From assembly GCF_041734735.1 (NCBI RefSeq), contig NC_134878.1, forward strand, positions 13,864,640-13,928,639: 64,000 nt of DNA, written 5' to 3'. Below, piece after piece: positions 12,709-22,870 of the stretch (within the stretch, counting starts at the first letter, position 1; each line of letters opens with the position of its first letter). The stretch is from Babylonia areolata. Lineage: Eukaryota; Mollusca; Gastropoda; Neogastropoda; Buccinidae. Below the pieces are notes generated by a model. It was not told the DNA's origin. It did no database searches and saw only the letters and a program-made list of their open reading frames with translations. Position numbers and translations under genes: made by a program.

Positions 12709-15563
12709 ACTGAACACAAATTCTCGGACACAATTACACCATGCCCATCCCACCCACATACACATGTTCCCTCATATAGCACAACATCCTTGCCAACACA
12801 AGCATATACAAAACATTTCACAGTTTATGATAGGAGTATTAGACTTAACAGATCAAAATTTGTATTACTGTTAATTATTTTCAGTGAGGTGATTCTTCAG
12901 ATTTTTCTAGAACATGTTTTTATTCACGATAATTTTCAGAGTGAGTGGGAGATTATTCCATAAATTTCCACCACAGTACAGAAAGCAGTGCTTCTCTATG
13001 TGTATTCACGGTTTATTCTTTCACTCTGTAAAAATCACTCATCGTCACCATCACCAGTTGAACGAAAAAATGTAATCACAGCTGGCTTTTCACAAGGCTT
13101 TGTGTTCATCTTCAAAAGGACACGGGACCTGAAAAAAAGAAAAACCACCTGCATCAAAAAAAAAAAAAAATCTACGACTAACATATTGGAAACGTGTGTG
13201 TGTGTGTGTGTGTGTGTGCATTTTACTTATATATACAATTTATTCCCTTGATGTTTTTATTTTATGTATTGTTGTACAATACCTTATGGTCTTAACGTGT
13301 GTGTGCGTGTGTGTGTGTGTGTGTGTGTGCATGTGTGTGTGTGTGTGTGTGTGTGTGCTTGCGTGCGCGCATGTCATTTTTAGTAATCTTATATCCTTTT
13401 TTTGTTGGATGTTTTCATTTGTTAATATTGTTGTGCAATACCCTATTGTCTTAACATGAGTATGTGTGTGTGGGGGGGGGGCGGGGGGGGGGGCGGTTAG
13501 TATATCGTCAGCTATTGGGAATTCTTATTTGACTAGTTTTAATCTCTTCTTATGTTGCGCATGATTTTATGCCAGTGTTTACAATGAGCCTGTGATTGCA
13601 CAACTTAATTTCCATGTGGATTAATAAAGTGTTTTTGATTTGACTTTTGATTTTGATTTGCATCAGAAGACATGCACTTTGTTGAAATAGTCTGTCATTT
13701 TGAGCAAGCTTTGCCAGTACATTGACAGTTTTAGGTTTCAGTTTCAAGGTGTCAGAGTAAGCAGACTGGTCCATCTGCACTACATCACAACTGCTGTAAA
13801 ATGATAGTAATAATAACAATGATGGTTGAAGAGGAAGTAGAGGATGATGACGATGATGATGAATAAAATAGTCCTGATCTTCACAGAAACCCAGTGTGCA
13901 ATTCAGGTTTGGAGAGCTTACCCTGAGTTTGTATAAAACAATAAGGTATATATAAAAAATAAAAAAAAATATATATGCACGCACTCACACATGCATGCAC
14001 ACTTACACCAGTGTTCTCACAGGCGCTCGCAAGCGCGCGCACACGCATGCACGCACGCGCACACACTCACCCACACGCACGCATGTATGCACGCACGCGC
14101 GCGCGCACACACACACACACACACACATACACACGTGTGCGCACGCGCGCATGCTCCACAATAAACAATAAACAATTTGCAGTCTTTCATACACCAAGGC
14201 CCAACCCTGAACTGACAGTCACCTTTGGGCACACACACACACGTAATGATATAAATTGTTTATGTGCAGTTCATTAACACATGAAGCATCAGTTTGACAG
14301 AGACAGCTGCATGGCTTACTTTGCTGTTGTCTTTGTTCAAGAGAGAGAGAGAGAGAGAACAAATCTACAAGTACAATAGTGGTAAAGTAGACACACATGT
14401 GCTTGTGAAGAGGAAGCAGTGTCTTATCAGCTGTGCAGTAACACCCAACGATAAAGAGACAGACTTACGTAATATTGTTTTTACATTAGCAGTGTGTAAG
14501 CGTTCATGTTTAATACAGTGGCTTTGTAAATCTATGACTAACATATTGGAAACATGGGAGAGACAGACAGAAGTTATGTTATCTTTACATCAGCAGTATA
14601 AATGTTCATCTTTGAATACAGTGGTTATGTAAATCTACGACTAATATATTGGAAACATGATTGAGTGTCAGTATATGCAAGTTTGTATTCAAGGCGTTTT
14701 CATTACGAGCAAATGCTCTAGACTCGTTATCGATGCGCATGTAGTTCAATGATTGTCCTAATATTCATTTCCCTGTATTAATTCTGTTTGTCCTTGTGAA
14801 CTCCATTGTTATGGATCTGTGGTCTGACAATTAAAATATTTTGACTTCGACTTCGACTGCTCTTCCCTTGCATGCAGTGACCACTCACGGCACTTCCACC
14901 CCAACTCTCGTTGTGTGTAGACCTCTCTGTATCCTTGTATATAGCTGAACAGAATAAAGCGTTTAAAAGTCAAAGTGGAGTTCTCTTTCAGTGCAATGAA
15001 CGAACCTTACAACAATGTCATTATTATTATAATCATATATTATAATCATTATTATTATCATCATTGTTATCATTATCATTGTTATTGCTATTGTTACTTT
15101 TTTGGTGCTGTTGTTGTTATTTCATGTGTCTTTGTACGTGTGTGTGTGTGTGTGTGTGTGTGTGATATGTGTGCACGAGTGTGTGGTTTAAGTATGTGGT
15201 ATGTCACTATGTGTGTATCTGCGTGTTTGCCTGTGTCTTTGTACGTGTGTGTGGGTATGTGGTATGTGTTTGTGTCATTGTCTCTGTGGGTATGTGAATA
15301 TATGTATGTGTGTGTCTCTGTGTGTATCTCTGTGTGTATTCGTGTGTGTGTGTGTGTGTCTGTGTGTGTTTGTGTGTGTATGCGTTGTATTGTGGTGTGT
15401 GTGTGTCCTGGGTTTGTGTTCTGTGTGTGTTTGTGTGTGTATGTGTGGGCAGGCCCTGTCGCAGCCCTGCCAGCTGGAGGTGATCACGGCAGGTGACGGA
15501 GAGACGCGCTTCATGAGCCGTGACCAGCTGAGGGACCTCATGTCCACTGTGGTCACTGTGTGA
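719..15563 (+). CDS. PARS2: Prolyl-tRNA synthetase, mitochondrial (PARS2), 3' five exons
   Basis: Class II aminoacyl-tRNA synthetase that charges mitochondrial tRNA-Pro. Five exons (719-792, 4661-4740, 6056-6191, 8123-8302, 15453-15563) join in phase with GT-AG borders and give about 192 C-terminal residues. Recognised from memory of human PARS2: the block SKGIE/VGHCFYLGTKYSSVFNA at the end of the catalytic core, then motif 3 (GCFGLGVTRIL, with the ATP-binding Arg), then the HGTP anticodon-binding domain beginning WPSVLAPYQVCIIPQ. That domain contains VVIDDRVKFSIGRRIYEA and LGYPYIVVVGKK and ends DLMSTVVTV-stop, close to the human C-terminus. The N-terminal catalytic part (motifs 1 and 2) must lie to the left of the window. 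The frame is open throughout and the introns hold many repeats. The largest intron (8303-15452) carries a nested LINE. I see nothing suggesting a pseudogene. Confidence 0.93.
803..938 (+). repeat. SINE-1 3' tail fragment
   Basis: CCCCGAAAA..GGATTATGGCTGCC..ATGGCAGGGTAAAAA, then AGCCCACTTGTG and a GAAAGAAAG tail. This matches the 3' third of the SINE-1 family that is best preserved at 34315-34685. The tRNA head is missing. Confidence 0.75.
951..3512. repeat. 46-bp satellite array, about 55 units
   Basis: Head-to-tail 46-bp units (for example 1501 to 1547 to 1593), each with GATACTGTGCAGCTTG, TTTACCCAGAATTACTG and GTAAGAGAATATA. Variants include AAGGGAATA, CCGGTAAG and TTTTTTACCC. A rarer paired variant (GCAGCCTG followed by a 44-bp unit with GAGTAAAGATAC) occurs at 1443, 1855 and 2405, which indicates block duplications of 412 and 550 bp. 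The array fills much of the PARS2 intron between 792 and 4661. The short open frames in it are repeat artefacts. Confidence 0.97.
3513..4660. other. PARS2 intron, no gene seen
   Basis: Unique-looking intron with a run of A at about 4461-4484 and T/G-rich sequence just before the exon at 4661. The overlapping open frames on both strands resemble nothing I know. Confidence 0.6.
4661..4740 (+). CDS. PARS2: PARS2 exon b
   Basis: Acceptor GGCTGTGTGCAG precedes 4661 and donor GTAAGTGATT follows 4740. The exon encodes VGHCFYLGTKYSSVFNATYT and DDADIT plus two bases (AA) of a split Lys codon. It matches VGHTFYLGTKYSSIFNA of vertebrate PARS2, a substrate-pocket segment of the class II core. Confidence 0.93.
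5040..5138. repeat. Second copy of the 350-480 intron segment
   Basis: Shares TTTCCTTTCTTTCAGTCTTC, CTGGCTTCCTTTTTTCC and TTCTCTGAGTCTTCCTCGTT with 372-480. A partial SINE-3 follows at once. Confidence 0.7.
5153..5340 (-). repeat. SINE-3 fragment
   Basis: On the - strand it matches the middle of the 27161-27525 element: CACAGT.., AAAGTGGA.., GACCAATACTGCAGG and ACAGCCTTGT. The tRNA-like head is absent. Confidence 0.7.
5425..5812 (-). repeat. SINE-1 copy, near full length
   Basis: On the - strand it starts GACGGGCGCAATAGCCGAGT, with an A-box-like GGTTAAAGCGTTGG and a B-box-like GGTTCAAATC. It then has the family body (ACGTTAAAGATTCTG, CGAAAACGGAGTATGGC) and an AGAAGAAGAAG tail. A tRNA-derived SINE sitting in the intron before the 6056 exon. 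Confidence 0.9.
5813..5908 (+). repeat. SINE-5 / LINE-tail fragment
   Basis: AGCCTGTTGTGCAAATGACC, GAGCGCTTAGAGCTTGGTCT and GCTATATAAGTATCCATATC match 45900-46000. The GCGC..TATATA hairpin-like 3' end is typical of CR1/L2-mobilised retroposons. GTCAGCCTG occurs at both borders (about 5810 and 5909). Confidence 0.7.
5914..5964. repeat. Isolated unit of the 56-bp minisatellite
   Basis: GATAGTGTAAAGAATGATAA and GAAGTAATAAG match the array at 1-330, 5.6 kb away. The unit sits 90 bp upstream of the next PARS2 exon. Confidence 0.8.
6056..6191 (+). CDS. PARS2: PARS2 exon c (motif 3)
   Basis: Acceptor GTGTCTTAATTCAG precedes 6056 and donor GTGAGCACA follows 6191. The first base completes a Lys codon, then comes PIHMGCFGLGVTRILQASVE and VLSKERRLCWPSVLAPYQVC and IIPQK. 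Motif 3 (G-x-G-x-x-R) is intact and the anticodon-binding domain begins at WPS. Confidence 0.95.
6375..6468 (+). repeat. Retroposon 3' tail with (TTCTGA)n
   Basis: CCTTGTTAAGGTTTAATTGA followed by TTCTGATTCTGACTGATTC. The same block is found inverted at about 55015-55125. The short tandem tail suggests the end of an RTE/CR1-type element. Confidence 0.55.
6651..6918 (-). repeat. SINE-1 3' part, fused to SINE-2
   Basis: On the - strand it runs from GTCAACATATGTGCAGAC through the GGAGTATGGCTGCC block to a GCAGCAGCAGAAGAAG tail. The tRNA head is replaced directly by SINE-2 sequence at about 6918. Confidence 0.75.
6919..7146 (-). repeat. SINE-2 copy, diverged
   Basis: On the - strand: head-like GGAGTCGTAGCCAAGTGG.., then CCTTGAGAGGTGGCCTGGAC, GCTAGTTATTTGGATGAGA and GAACCCACAACAATGG. 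It matches the better copy at 16224-16630. Confidence 0.7.
7239..7279 (-). repeat. SINE-2 head fragment
   Basis: On the - strand, GTGGTGATCTAGTGGTAACG followed by CATCCGCCTAGTGAG is the tRNA-like head of SINE-2, about 40 bp only. Confidence 0.5.
7289..7561 (-). other. Unrecognised open frame, antisense in PARS2 intron
   Basis: A 90-codon frame with a non-repetitive, Pro/Ser-rich translation (KTSLTVTPKGIPVCRAVLLG, SLVLDPDTLTVTNPEKKSLY). I recognise no family. It may be an exon, a piece of a mobile element or chance. The surrounding sequence (7320-7735) also matches no repeat elsewhere in the window. Confidence 0.25.
7736..8094 (-). repeat. SINE-3 copy abutting a PARS2 splice acceptor
   Basis: On the - strand: head AGTGATTAGCGTTGCAGATT, B-box-like GGTTCAACTCC, then GTGGAGGTGGGTTTTTCC, a body with GGTTGACGCCGGGATATCAT and a tail CCTCCACCTTCATCAAT. 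It matches 27161-27525 over its full length. Its head ends 28 bp before the exon at 8123. Confidence 0.88.
8123..8302 (+). CDS. PARS2: PARS2 exon d (anticodon-binding domain)
   Basis: Acceptor GTGTTGCATCCAG precedes 8123 and donor GTGAAGGAGG follows 8302. Sixty codons in phase 0: EGYQADQYFRLAEEVSDELC, then ASEVVIDDRVKFSIGRRIYE and LGYPYIVVVGKK. This is the core of the HGTP anticodon domain, aligning with VLLDDRTHLTIGNRL and FGYPFVIIAGK of human PARS2. The frame also reads on for five codons to a stop if the intron is retained. Confidence 0.94.
8664..10816 (-). mobile_element. LINE, RT and C-terminal part, antisense in PARS2 intron
   Basis: Read on the - strand from 10816: AAGPDGLIGEYFKRFGDN (RT block 0), KNGDAKDVNNYRGISLCNI, YVAFVDFEKAFDLISRKLLW (catalytic Asp), FGVKQGDIYSPVLFSL, NAYKYLGIYFSTRLSFSLP and a C-terminal Cys/His segment (CRLCNTDREDDIHFLLTCPA analogue). 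It ends in a 3' UTR with GAAATAAAATC and a (TTGAC)n tail at 8664-8690. The reading frame is broken several times, and the region of the YADD box (about 10050-10190) is no longer in frame with its flanks. Its 5' continuation is at 12421-12518, beyond an inserted hairpin-ended element. Clade uncertain (I/Nimb or L1-like). Confidence 0.85.
10821..12415 (+). mobile_element. Hairpin-ended repeat family, copy A
   Basis: It starts with a perfect hairpin (GACTCACTT, 9-nt loop, AAGTGAGTC) and ends ACAAGTGAGTCTTGAAGGCC. GACTCACTTGT at the start and ACAAGTGAGTC at the end are therefore inverted. Matching copies lie at 43147-44868 and, inverted and internally shortened, at 57005-57497. No protein is encoded. 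It carries a tRNA-Arg-like segment near its right end. The element splits a LINE: the LINE frame reads EEVPLAIRR on one side and NGKAAGPDG on the other. The superfamily is unknown to me. Confidence 0.8.
12226..12300 (+). repeat. tRNA-Arg-like segment inside copy A
   Basis: GATAGTGTAATGGGTAAGAC resembles an A box of tRNA-Arg type, and GGTTCAAATC (12279-12288) is a B box. A T-run that could stop Pol III follows. The cloverleaf does not close, so this is not a working tRNA gene. The same segment is at 44766-44830 with GGTTCGAATC. Confidence 0.65.
12421..12518 (-). mobile_element. 5' continuation of the interrupted LINE
   Basis: The - strand reads SEEEVVDLDEQNVYD and RPITREEVPLAIRR, the stretch that directly precedes the AAGPDG block in LINE reverse transcriptases. 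It continues, across copy A, into the frame at 10816. A (GA)n run cuts it off further upstream. Confidence 0.75.
12517..12708. repeat. (GA)n and (CA)n microsatellites
   Basis: (GA)n at 12517-12544 and (CA)n of about 35 repeats at 12639-12708. The long His/Thr-rich or Val/Cys-rich frames across them are artefacts. Confidence 0.95.
12840..13060 (-). mobile_element. LINE RT C-terminal relic
   Basis: A - strand frame reads HCFLYCGGNLWNNLPLTLK, resembling the GPKIWNSLPxxLR signature near the C-terminus of CR1/L2-like proteins. It is short and broken. Confidence 0.4.
13190..13375. repeat. (GT)n tracts
   Basis: Two blocks of TG repeats (13193-13218 and about 13300-13360) separated by unique sequence. 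Confidence 0.9.
13540..13660 (+). repeat. Retroposon 3' end
   Basis: GATTAATAAAGTGTTTTTGA followed by TTTGACTTTTGATTTTGATT. A poly(A)-signal-like motif runs into a short tandem tail, the same style as the LINE end at 8664. Confidence 0.5.
13975..14155. repeat. Alternating purine-pyrimidine tract (CA/CG)
   Basis: Long alternation of GCGCGC and CACACA with few interruptions (for example 14025-14150). Such sequence can adopt Z-DNA. No gene. Confidence 0.8.
14700..14862 (+). repeat. Retroposon 3' end with (GACTTC)n
   Basis: TTTGTCCTTGTGAACTCC, GGTCTGACAATTAAAATATT and the tail TTGACTTCGACTTCGACT. Typical of a LINE-mobilised 3' end; no coding part is left. Confidence 0.5.
15453..15563 (+). CDS. 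PARS2: PARS2 last coding exon
   Basis: Acceptor ATGTGTGGGCAG precedes 15453. Phase 0: ALSQPCQLEVITAGDGETRF, then MSRDQLRDLMSTVVTV and TGA at 15561-15563. It matches human ...FEVWCQNTGEVAFLTKDGVMDLLTPVQTV in length and pattern. The upstream intron end is TG-rich, and a (GT)n tract at about 15680 lies in the presumed 3' UTR. Confidence 0.93.
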   Translation, partial: ALSQPCQLEVITAGDGETRFMSRDQLRDLMSTVVTV

Positions 15564-15683
15564 GGACGGTCACTTCCCCAAGGTCTGATCGCAACAACCT
15601 GTGATTCTTTGTGTTTTGTGTGTGTGTGTGTTTTATGTAGCCTTTTGCAGTACATGTGACTGGACAGAAAGGTTTGGAGGACA

Positions 15684-15727
<44 letters not shown>

Positions 15728-17195
15728 ATGCAGCCGTTTGCAGTGCAGGTGATGGGACAAGAAAGGTTTGGAGGAAATACCTGTGAATGTGTGTGTGTGT
15801 GTGAGAGAGAGAGTGGATGCATGTGTATGAGAATGTTTCACAGGAAATCTCAAAGGGATCTTGGTTTTGTAGATAGGAAAGTGCTCAGCAAGTAGTCATT
15901 ATTACTGTTACTGTCATTATTACTATTTTGTAGATACATGGAGAATGGTTTCCCAGTGCATTGCAAGAAATAATGATTAGAAAATTTATACTACTCTCTC
16001 AAGTTCTCTGAGTGTCTTAATGCATGAATGTATGTGTGTCATTTTTTTTTTTTTTATGTTTTGAAGCATTAACTTTGTTTGATTGATGCAGGTAATTCTA
16101 TACAATTACATCAACAGCAATGGCAAAAGAAAAATCAGTGACTGACACTGAATTTGTTCATTCTGGTGAACACAGACATTATGTACGAACTGGACGTGTG
16201 TGAAGACTGGGCAAGAGGGGCCAGTGGAGTGATGGCCTAGAGGTAACGCGTCCGCCTAGGAAGCGAGAGAATCTGAGTGCGCTGGTTTGAATCACGGTTC
16301 AGCCGCCGATATTTTCTCCCCCTCCACTAGACCTTGAGTGGTGGTCTGGACGCTAGTCATTCGGATGAGACGATAAACCGAGGTCCCGTGTGCGGCATGC
16401 ACTTAGTGCACATAAAAGAACCCACGGCAACAAAAGGGTTGTTCCTGGCAAAATTCTGTAGAAAAATCCACATCGATAGGAAAAACAAATAAAACTGCAT
16501 GCAGGAAAAAATACAAAAAAAATGGGTGGCGCTGTAGTGTAGCGACGCGCTCTCCCTGGGGAGAGCAGCCCGAATTTCACACAGAGAAATCTGTTGTGAT
16601 AAAAAGAAATACAAATACAAACAAATACAAATTGTCATTATTATCTTTGAAAAAATAAGGATAAGCATCATTTGATTTTCATTGTTACTTAATTTACTGT
16701 CAGAAAATAAATCTTGTTAGCTTTATTAGGCCATCTGAACATTTCTTATTCACTGTACACCGCCTCTGTGATTCAGAAAAAAGAAAAAGGTCTGGTATAA
16801 TTCTCACTTCATTTATTCTGGTATTGTTTTCATTTTGTTAATTCGTGTTAAGTAAATTTGGAGCAAGCACCAGAACCATCTAAAACCAGATCTTGACACA
16901 ACTTTTTCAGAACTGGCAATGTCTTGGACAGTGTGAACCTTTCTTTTCTGTTTGTTTGCTTTTTGGGTTTTTTTTTTTTCTCATTAACATGAATTGCTGC
17001 AGAGAAGAAAAAAAAAGGCATTCCAAATTAAAATTTTGAAGTTTGAGTGATTGCTACATTGACGCTGCCTTTGTGTGAACAAATTTTATTTACACCAAAC
17101 TGAAGAGTGTGTTTCAAACGTATCACCGCCCACCATAAGAGCATTGTGTGTTATACGCATTTCAAAGGTAAGGATAGAACAATGAATTGTGAGGA

Positions 17196-17229
<34 letters not shown>

Positions 17230-17513
17230 CTCATTTCCTTTCTTGGGGTGGCTTTGGTTTTCCTTTCAGAACTCTTATGAGGTTTCGTTTATATTTGATG
17301 TTGTTTATAATGCTGCTGCTGTGGTTATATGTTTGTTGTGTGCATACATTGCTTACTGAGAACACCATAAGCTTCTGCTTTTGCTGCCTAATGTGTTTGC
17401 AATGTCTTTATTTGCATTTGAGAATAAAATCATGTTCAAACCAAACCAAATGACATTTTGTTTTCATTCAGCAGTCAAAACTTGTGTGTTCTTGAGTGGA
17501 GAACAGCAAGTAT
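15564..17513. other. 3' flank of PARS2
   Basis: Contains (GT)n at 15683-15726, SINE-2 at 16224-16630 and a T-run at 17200-17230. A possible AATAAA at 16706-16711 would give a 3' UTR of about 1.1 kb that includes the SINE. No other gene seen. Confidence 0.5.
16224..16630 (+). repeat. SINE-2 copy, reference copy here
   Basis: tRNA-like head GTGGAGTGATGGCCTAGAGG, TAACGCGTCCGCCTAGGAAG and GGTTTGAATC (B box). Then GACCTTGAGTGGTGGTCTGG, GATGAGACGATAAACCGAGG and GAACCCACGGCAACAAAAGG, ending in (ACAAAT)n-like A-rich sequence. Further copies at 6919, 44870 and 47066. Confidence 0.88.
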
Positions 17514-20208
17514 ATCTGTCTTTCTCTTCTCTCATCTCTCTTTCCCTTCTCTCATCTCTCTTTCCCTTCTCTCATCTCTCTTTCCCTTATCTCTCTCTCT
17601 TCTCTCATCTCTCATTCTCTTCTCTCATCTCTCATTCTCTTCTCTCATCTCTCTTGCCCTTCTCTCATCTCTGTCTCTTCTCTCATCTCTCTTTCTTTTC
17701 TCTTGTCTCTCTTTCTTTTCTCTTGTCTGTCTCTCTTTCCCTTCACTCATTTCTCTGTCTCTTCTCTCATCTCTCTGTCTCTTCTCTCATCTCTCTGTCT
17801 CTTCTCTCATTTCTCTGTCTCTTCTCTCATCTCTCTGTCTCTTCTCTCATCTCTCTGTCTCTTCATTTGTCTCTCTTTCTCTTCTCTCATCTCTCTGTCT
17901 CTTCATTTGTCTCTCTTTCTCTTCTCTCATCTCTCTGCCTCTTTTCTCGTCTCTCTCTCTCTCTTTCTTCTCTTGCCTCTCTCTTCTTCTCTTGCCTCTC
18001 TTTCTCTTCCCTCGTCTCTCTCTCTCTTCTCTCATCTTTCTTTCCCTTCTCTTGTCTCTCTTTCTTTTCAATCGCCTCTCTTTCTCTTCTTCTCTTTTCT
18101 CTTTCTCGTCTGCCTTTGTCTTTTCTCGTCTCTTTCCCTTCTCTCCTCTCTCTTTCCCTTCTCTCCTCTCTCTTTCTCTTTTCTAGTCTCTCTTTCTCTT
18201 GTCTCTTTCTCATCTGCCTTTCTCTTCTCTCGGCTCTTTTCCTATTATCTTTCTCTTCTCTCGTCTTTCTTTCTCTTCTCTCGTCTCTCTCTCTCTTTCT
18301 TCTCTCGCCTCTCTCTTCTTCTCTCACCTCTCTTTCTCTTCCCTCGCCTCTCTCTCTCTCTTCTCTCGTCTTTCTTTCCCTTCTCTCGTCTCTCTTCTCT
18401 CTTTCTCGTCTGCCTTTCTCTTGTCTCGTCTCTTTCCCTTCTCTAGTCTCTCTTTCTCTTCTCTCTTCTCTCGTCTCTCTCTCCCTTCTCTCGTATTTCT
18501 TTCTCTTCTCTCTTCTCTTCTCTCAGCTCTCGTCTCTCTTTCCCTTCTCTCGTCTCTCTTTCCCTTCTCTCGTCTCTCTTCTCTTCTCTCGTCTCTTTCT
18601 CTTTTCTCGCCTCTCTTTCTCTTCTTCTCTTTCTCGTCTGCCTTTCTCTTCTCTCGTCTCTTTCCCTTCTCTCTTTCTCTTTCTCTTCTCTCTTCTCTCG
18701 TCTCTCTCTCCCTTCTCTCGTCTTTCTTTCCCTTCTCTCGTCTCTCTCTCCCTTCTCTCGTCTTTCTTTCTCTTCTCTTTTCTCTCGTCTCTCTTTCTCT
18801 TCTCTTTTCTCTCGTCTCTCTTTCCCTTCTCTCGTCTTTCTTTCTCTTCTCTCTTCTCTCGTCTTTCTTTCCCTTCTCTCTTCTCTTCTCTCAGCTCTCG
18901 TCTCTCTCTCTCTTCTCTTCTCTCGTCTCTCTTTCTCTTTTCTCGCCTCTCTTTCTCTTCTTCTCTTTCTCGTCTGCCTTTCTCTTCTCTCGTCTCTTTC
19001 CCTTCTCTCGTCTCTTTCCCTTCTCTCTTTCTCTTCTCTCTTCTCTTCTCTCGTGTCTCGTTCTCTTCTCTTGCCTCTCTTTCTCTTCTCTCTTTCTCTT
19101 TCTCGTCTGCCTTTCCCTTCTCTCGTCTCTTTCCCTTCTCTCTTTCTCTTCTCGTGTCTCTCTTTCCCTTCTCTCGTCTCTTTCTCTTCTTTCGCCTCTC
19201 TTTTCTCTTCTTCTCTTCTCTCTTTGCTTTTCTCGTCTGCCTTTCTCTCGTCTCTCTCTCTCGTCTCTTATCTCTCTTTCCCTTCTCTCATCTCTCGTCT
19301 CTCGTTCTCTTCTCTTTCTTCTCTCGTCTTTCTTTCCTTTTATATCATCTTTCCTGTCTTTCTCTTCTCTCGTCTCTCTTTCTCTTCTCTTGTCTCTCTT
19401 CTCTCATCTCTCTTTCTCTTCTCTCGTCTCTCTCTCTCTTCTTTTTTCTCTCGTCTTTCTCTTCTCTTCTCTCGTCTCTCTTTCTCTAATTTCTCTCGTC
19501 TGTCTTTCTCTTCTTTTCTCTCGTCTCTCTTTCTCTCATCTCTCTTTCTCTTCTCTCGTCTCTCTTTCTCTCATCTCTCTTTCTCTTCTCTTGTGTCTCT
19601 TCTCTCATCTCTCTGTCTCTTCTCTCGTCTCTCTTTCTCTTCTCTCTTTCATCTTCCTCTTGTCTCTCTTCTCTCATCTATCTTTCTCTTCTCTCCTTCT
19701 CTTCTCTCTTTCTCTTCTCTCATCTCTGTCTCGTCTCTCTTTCTCTTCTCTCGTCTCTCTTCTCTCATCTCTCATCTCTCTTTCCTTTCTCTCGCCTCTC
19801 TTTCTCTTCTTCTCTTCTCTCATTCTCTTTTCTCAACTCTCTTTCTCTTCTCTCGTCTCTCTTTCTCTTCTCTCTCTCTTTCTCTCGTCTCTCTTTCTCT
19901 TCTTTCATCTCTCTCTCTTTTCTCTCGTCTCTCTTTCTCTTCTTCTCTTCTCTCATTCTCTTTTCTCAACTCTCGTCTCTCTTTCTCTCGTCTCTCTTTC
20001 TCTTCTCTCGTCTCTCTTTCTCTTCTCTCATCTCTCTCTCTTTTCTCTCGTCTCTCTTTCTCTTTCATCTCTCTTCTGTCTTTTCTCTCGTCTCTCTTTC
20101 TTTTCTCTCGTCTCTCTTCTTTCATCTCTCTCTCTTTTCTCTCGTCTCTCTTTCTCTTCTCTCGTCTCTCTCTCTTTTCACTCGTCTCTCTTCTTTCATC
20201 TCTCTTTC
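17514..20208 (+). repeat. 2.7-kb pyrimidine satellite, period near 20 bp
   Basis: Almost pure C/T on this strand, built from units such as TCTCTTTCCCTTCTCTCATC and later TCTCTTTCTCTTCTCTCGTC. Subfamilies shift along the array (CATCTCTGTCTCTTC near 17.8 kb, CGTCTCTC from about 18.2 kb). Very long Ser/Leu/Phe frames on + and Arg/Glu/Lys frames on - are composition artefacts. Confidence 0.97.
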
Positions 20209-21845
<1,637 letters not shown>

Positions 21846-21849
21846 CTGG

Positions 21850-21942
21850 ATGATGTAAGGCGCTTTGAGCAGCAATGGTGCTGGATATCGCGCCATAGAA
21901 AAACTATGTATTATTATTATTATTATTAATTATTATTATTAT
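21850..21942 (+). repeat. CR1/L2-type 3' tail with (TTA)n
   Basis: TAAGGCGCTTTGAGCAGCAA, GGATATCGCGCCATAGAAAA, ACTATG, then (TTA)n. Same style as the LINE ends at 24077 and 49808. Confidence 0.6.
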
Positions 21943-22059
21943 GGTTACAGGCGAAGGCCGGAGGGGTTTAGCGATTTCGAGGGAGAATAGTTTCGGCAAA
22001 ATGGTTTTCTTTTAAGCCATAATAGTCTCCCGCGTGAAAGTGTGGTATAATGCATTTTT

Positions 22060-22100
22060 GATTCACTTGTATAAACTAAAGTGAACCTATGTAACAACAC

Positions 22101-22131
<31 letters not shown>

Positions 22132-22658
22132 ACACTTTAACGTTGGCATTTTCTCAGCGATGCAAATAGCAAATGAATCAGACTTGGCTAGACGGTAGGC
22201 ATGAATACGATCTTCAAAGTCACACATTTTATGATTGTATCGTAAGCGGGGTTAGAGGTTAAAGGTCAACGTCATTTTAATCAACTTTGGTATTGTGGCT
22301 GGTCATGATCCCTGAAGAAAATCTATATCAAAGGTCATGGTTGCAAAGTGGCGTAATTATAAAGGTGTGCTTGAGCCTCGGTTTTTCATCCAGTTTTCAT
22401 GAAACATGGCATGATGATTTGCTTTGGCTCAAAGTCCAAGGTCACACCAATGTGAGAGACAGAGAGAAAAAGAAAGATTGTCTTCTGTATAATATTCAGC
22501 AAGCTTGGTACGTTGACTGATCATGGTGAAAACACACACACACACTAACACACTAACACACACACACAAACACAAACACGCAAACAAACACACACACACA
22601 CAAACTCGCACACGCACACGCAAACACACACACAAACATGCACACGCAAACACACACA

Positions 22659-22696
<38 letters not shown>

Positions 22697-22870
22697 GCAA
22701 GGCCAGAGGTCAAGGCCACAAGACGTTTTATTGGGAAATGTAAAGACATGATAGAACGTTTCATCCCAATTCTCACTGAGCATGATATGCCATTTAGTGA
22801 TTTGTTTTCGCCAAAGTTAAATGTTTTGTAAATGTAGAGGTCAAATATAAAGGTCACGCGCGTGTGTAGT
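22060..22870 (+). repeat. Hairpin-ended family, diverged copy D
   Basis: ATTCACTTGTATAAACTAAA and GTGAACCTATG match the start of copy A, then come (GT)n and ACTTTAACGTTGGCATTTTC. The rest is diverged and carries CA/CT microsatellites at 22520-22695. Confidence 0.55.

Noticed and set aside
14003-14238. Cys/Val/Arg-rich small proteins near 14 kb and similar frames at 12.6, 13.2, 22.5 and 25.3 kb
   Set aside because: Translations of (CA)n/(GT)n/(CG)n microsatellites.
15275-15853. 192-codon His/Thr-rich - strand frame across the last PARS2 exon
   Set aside because: It is the complement of TG repeats and of the true exon.
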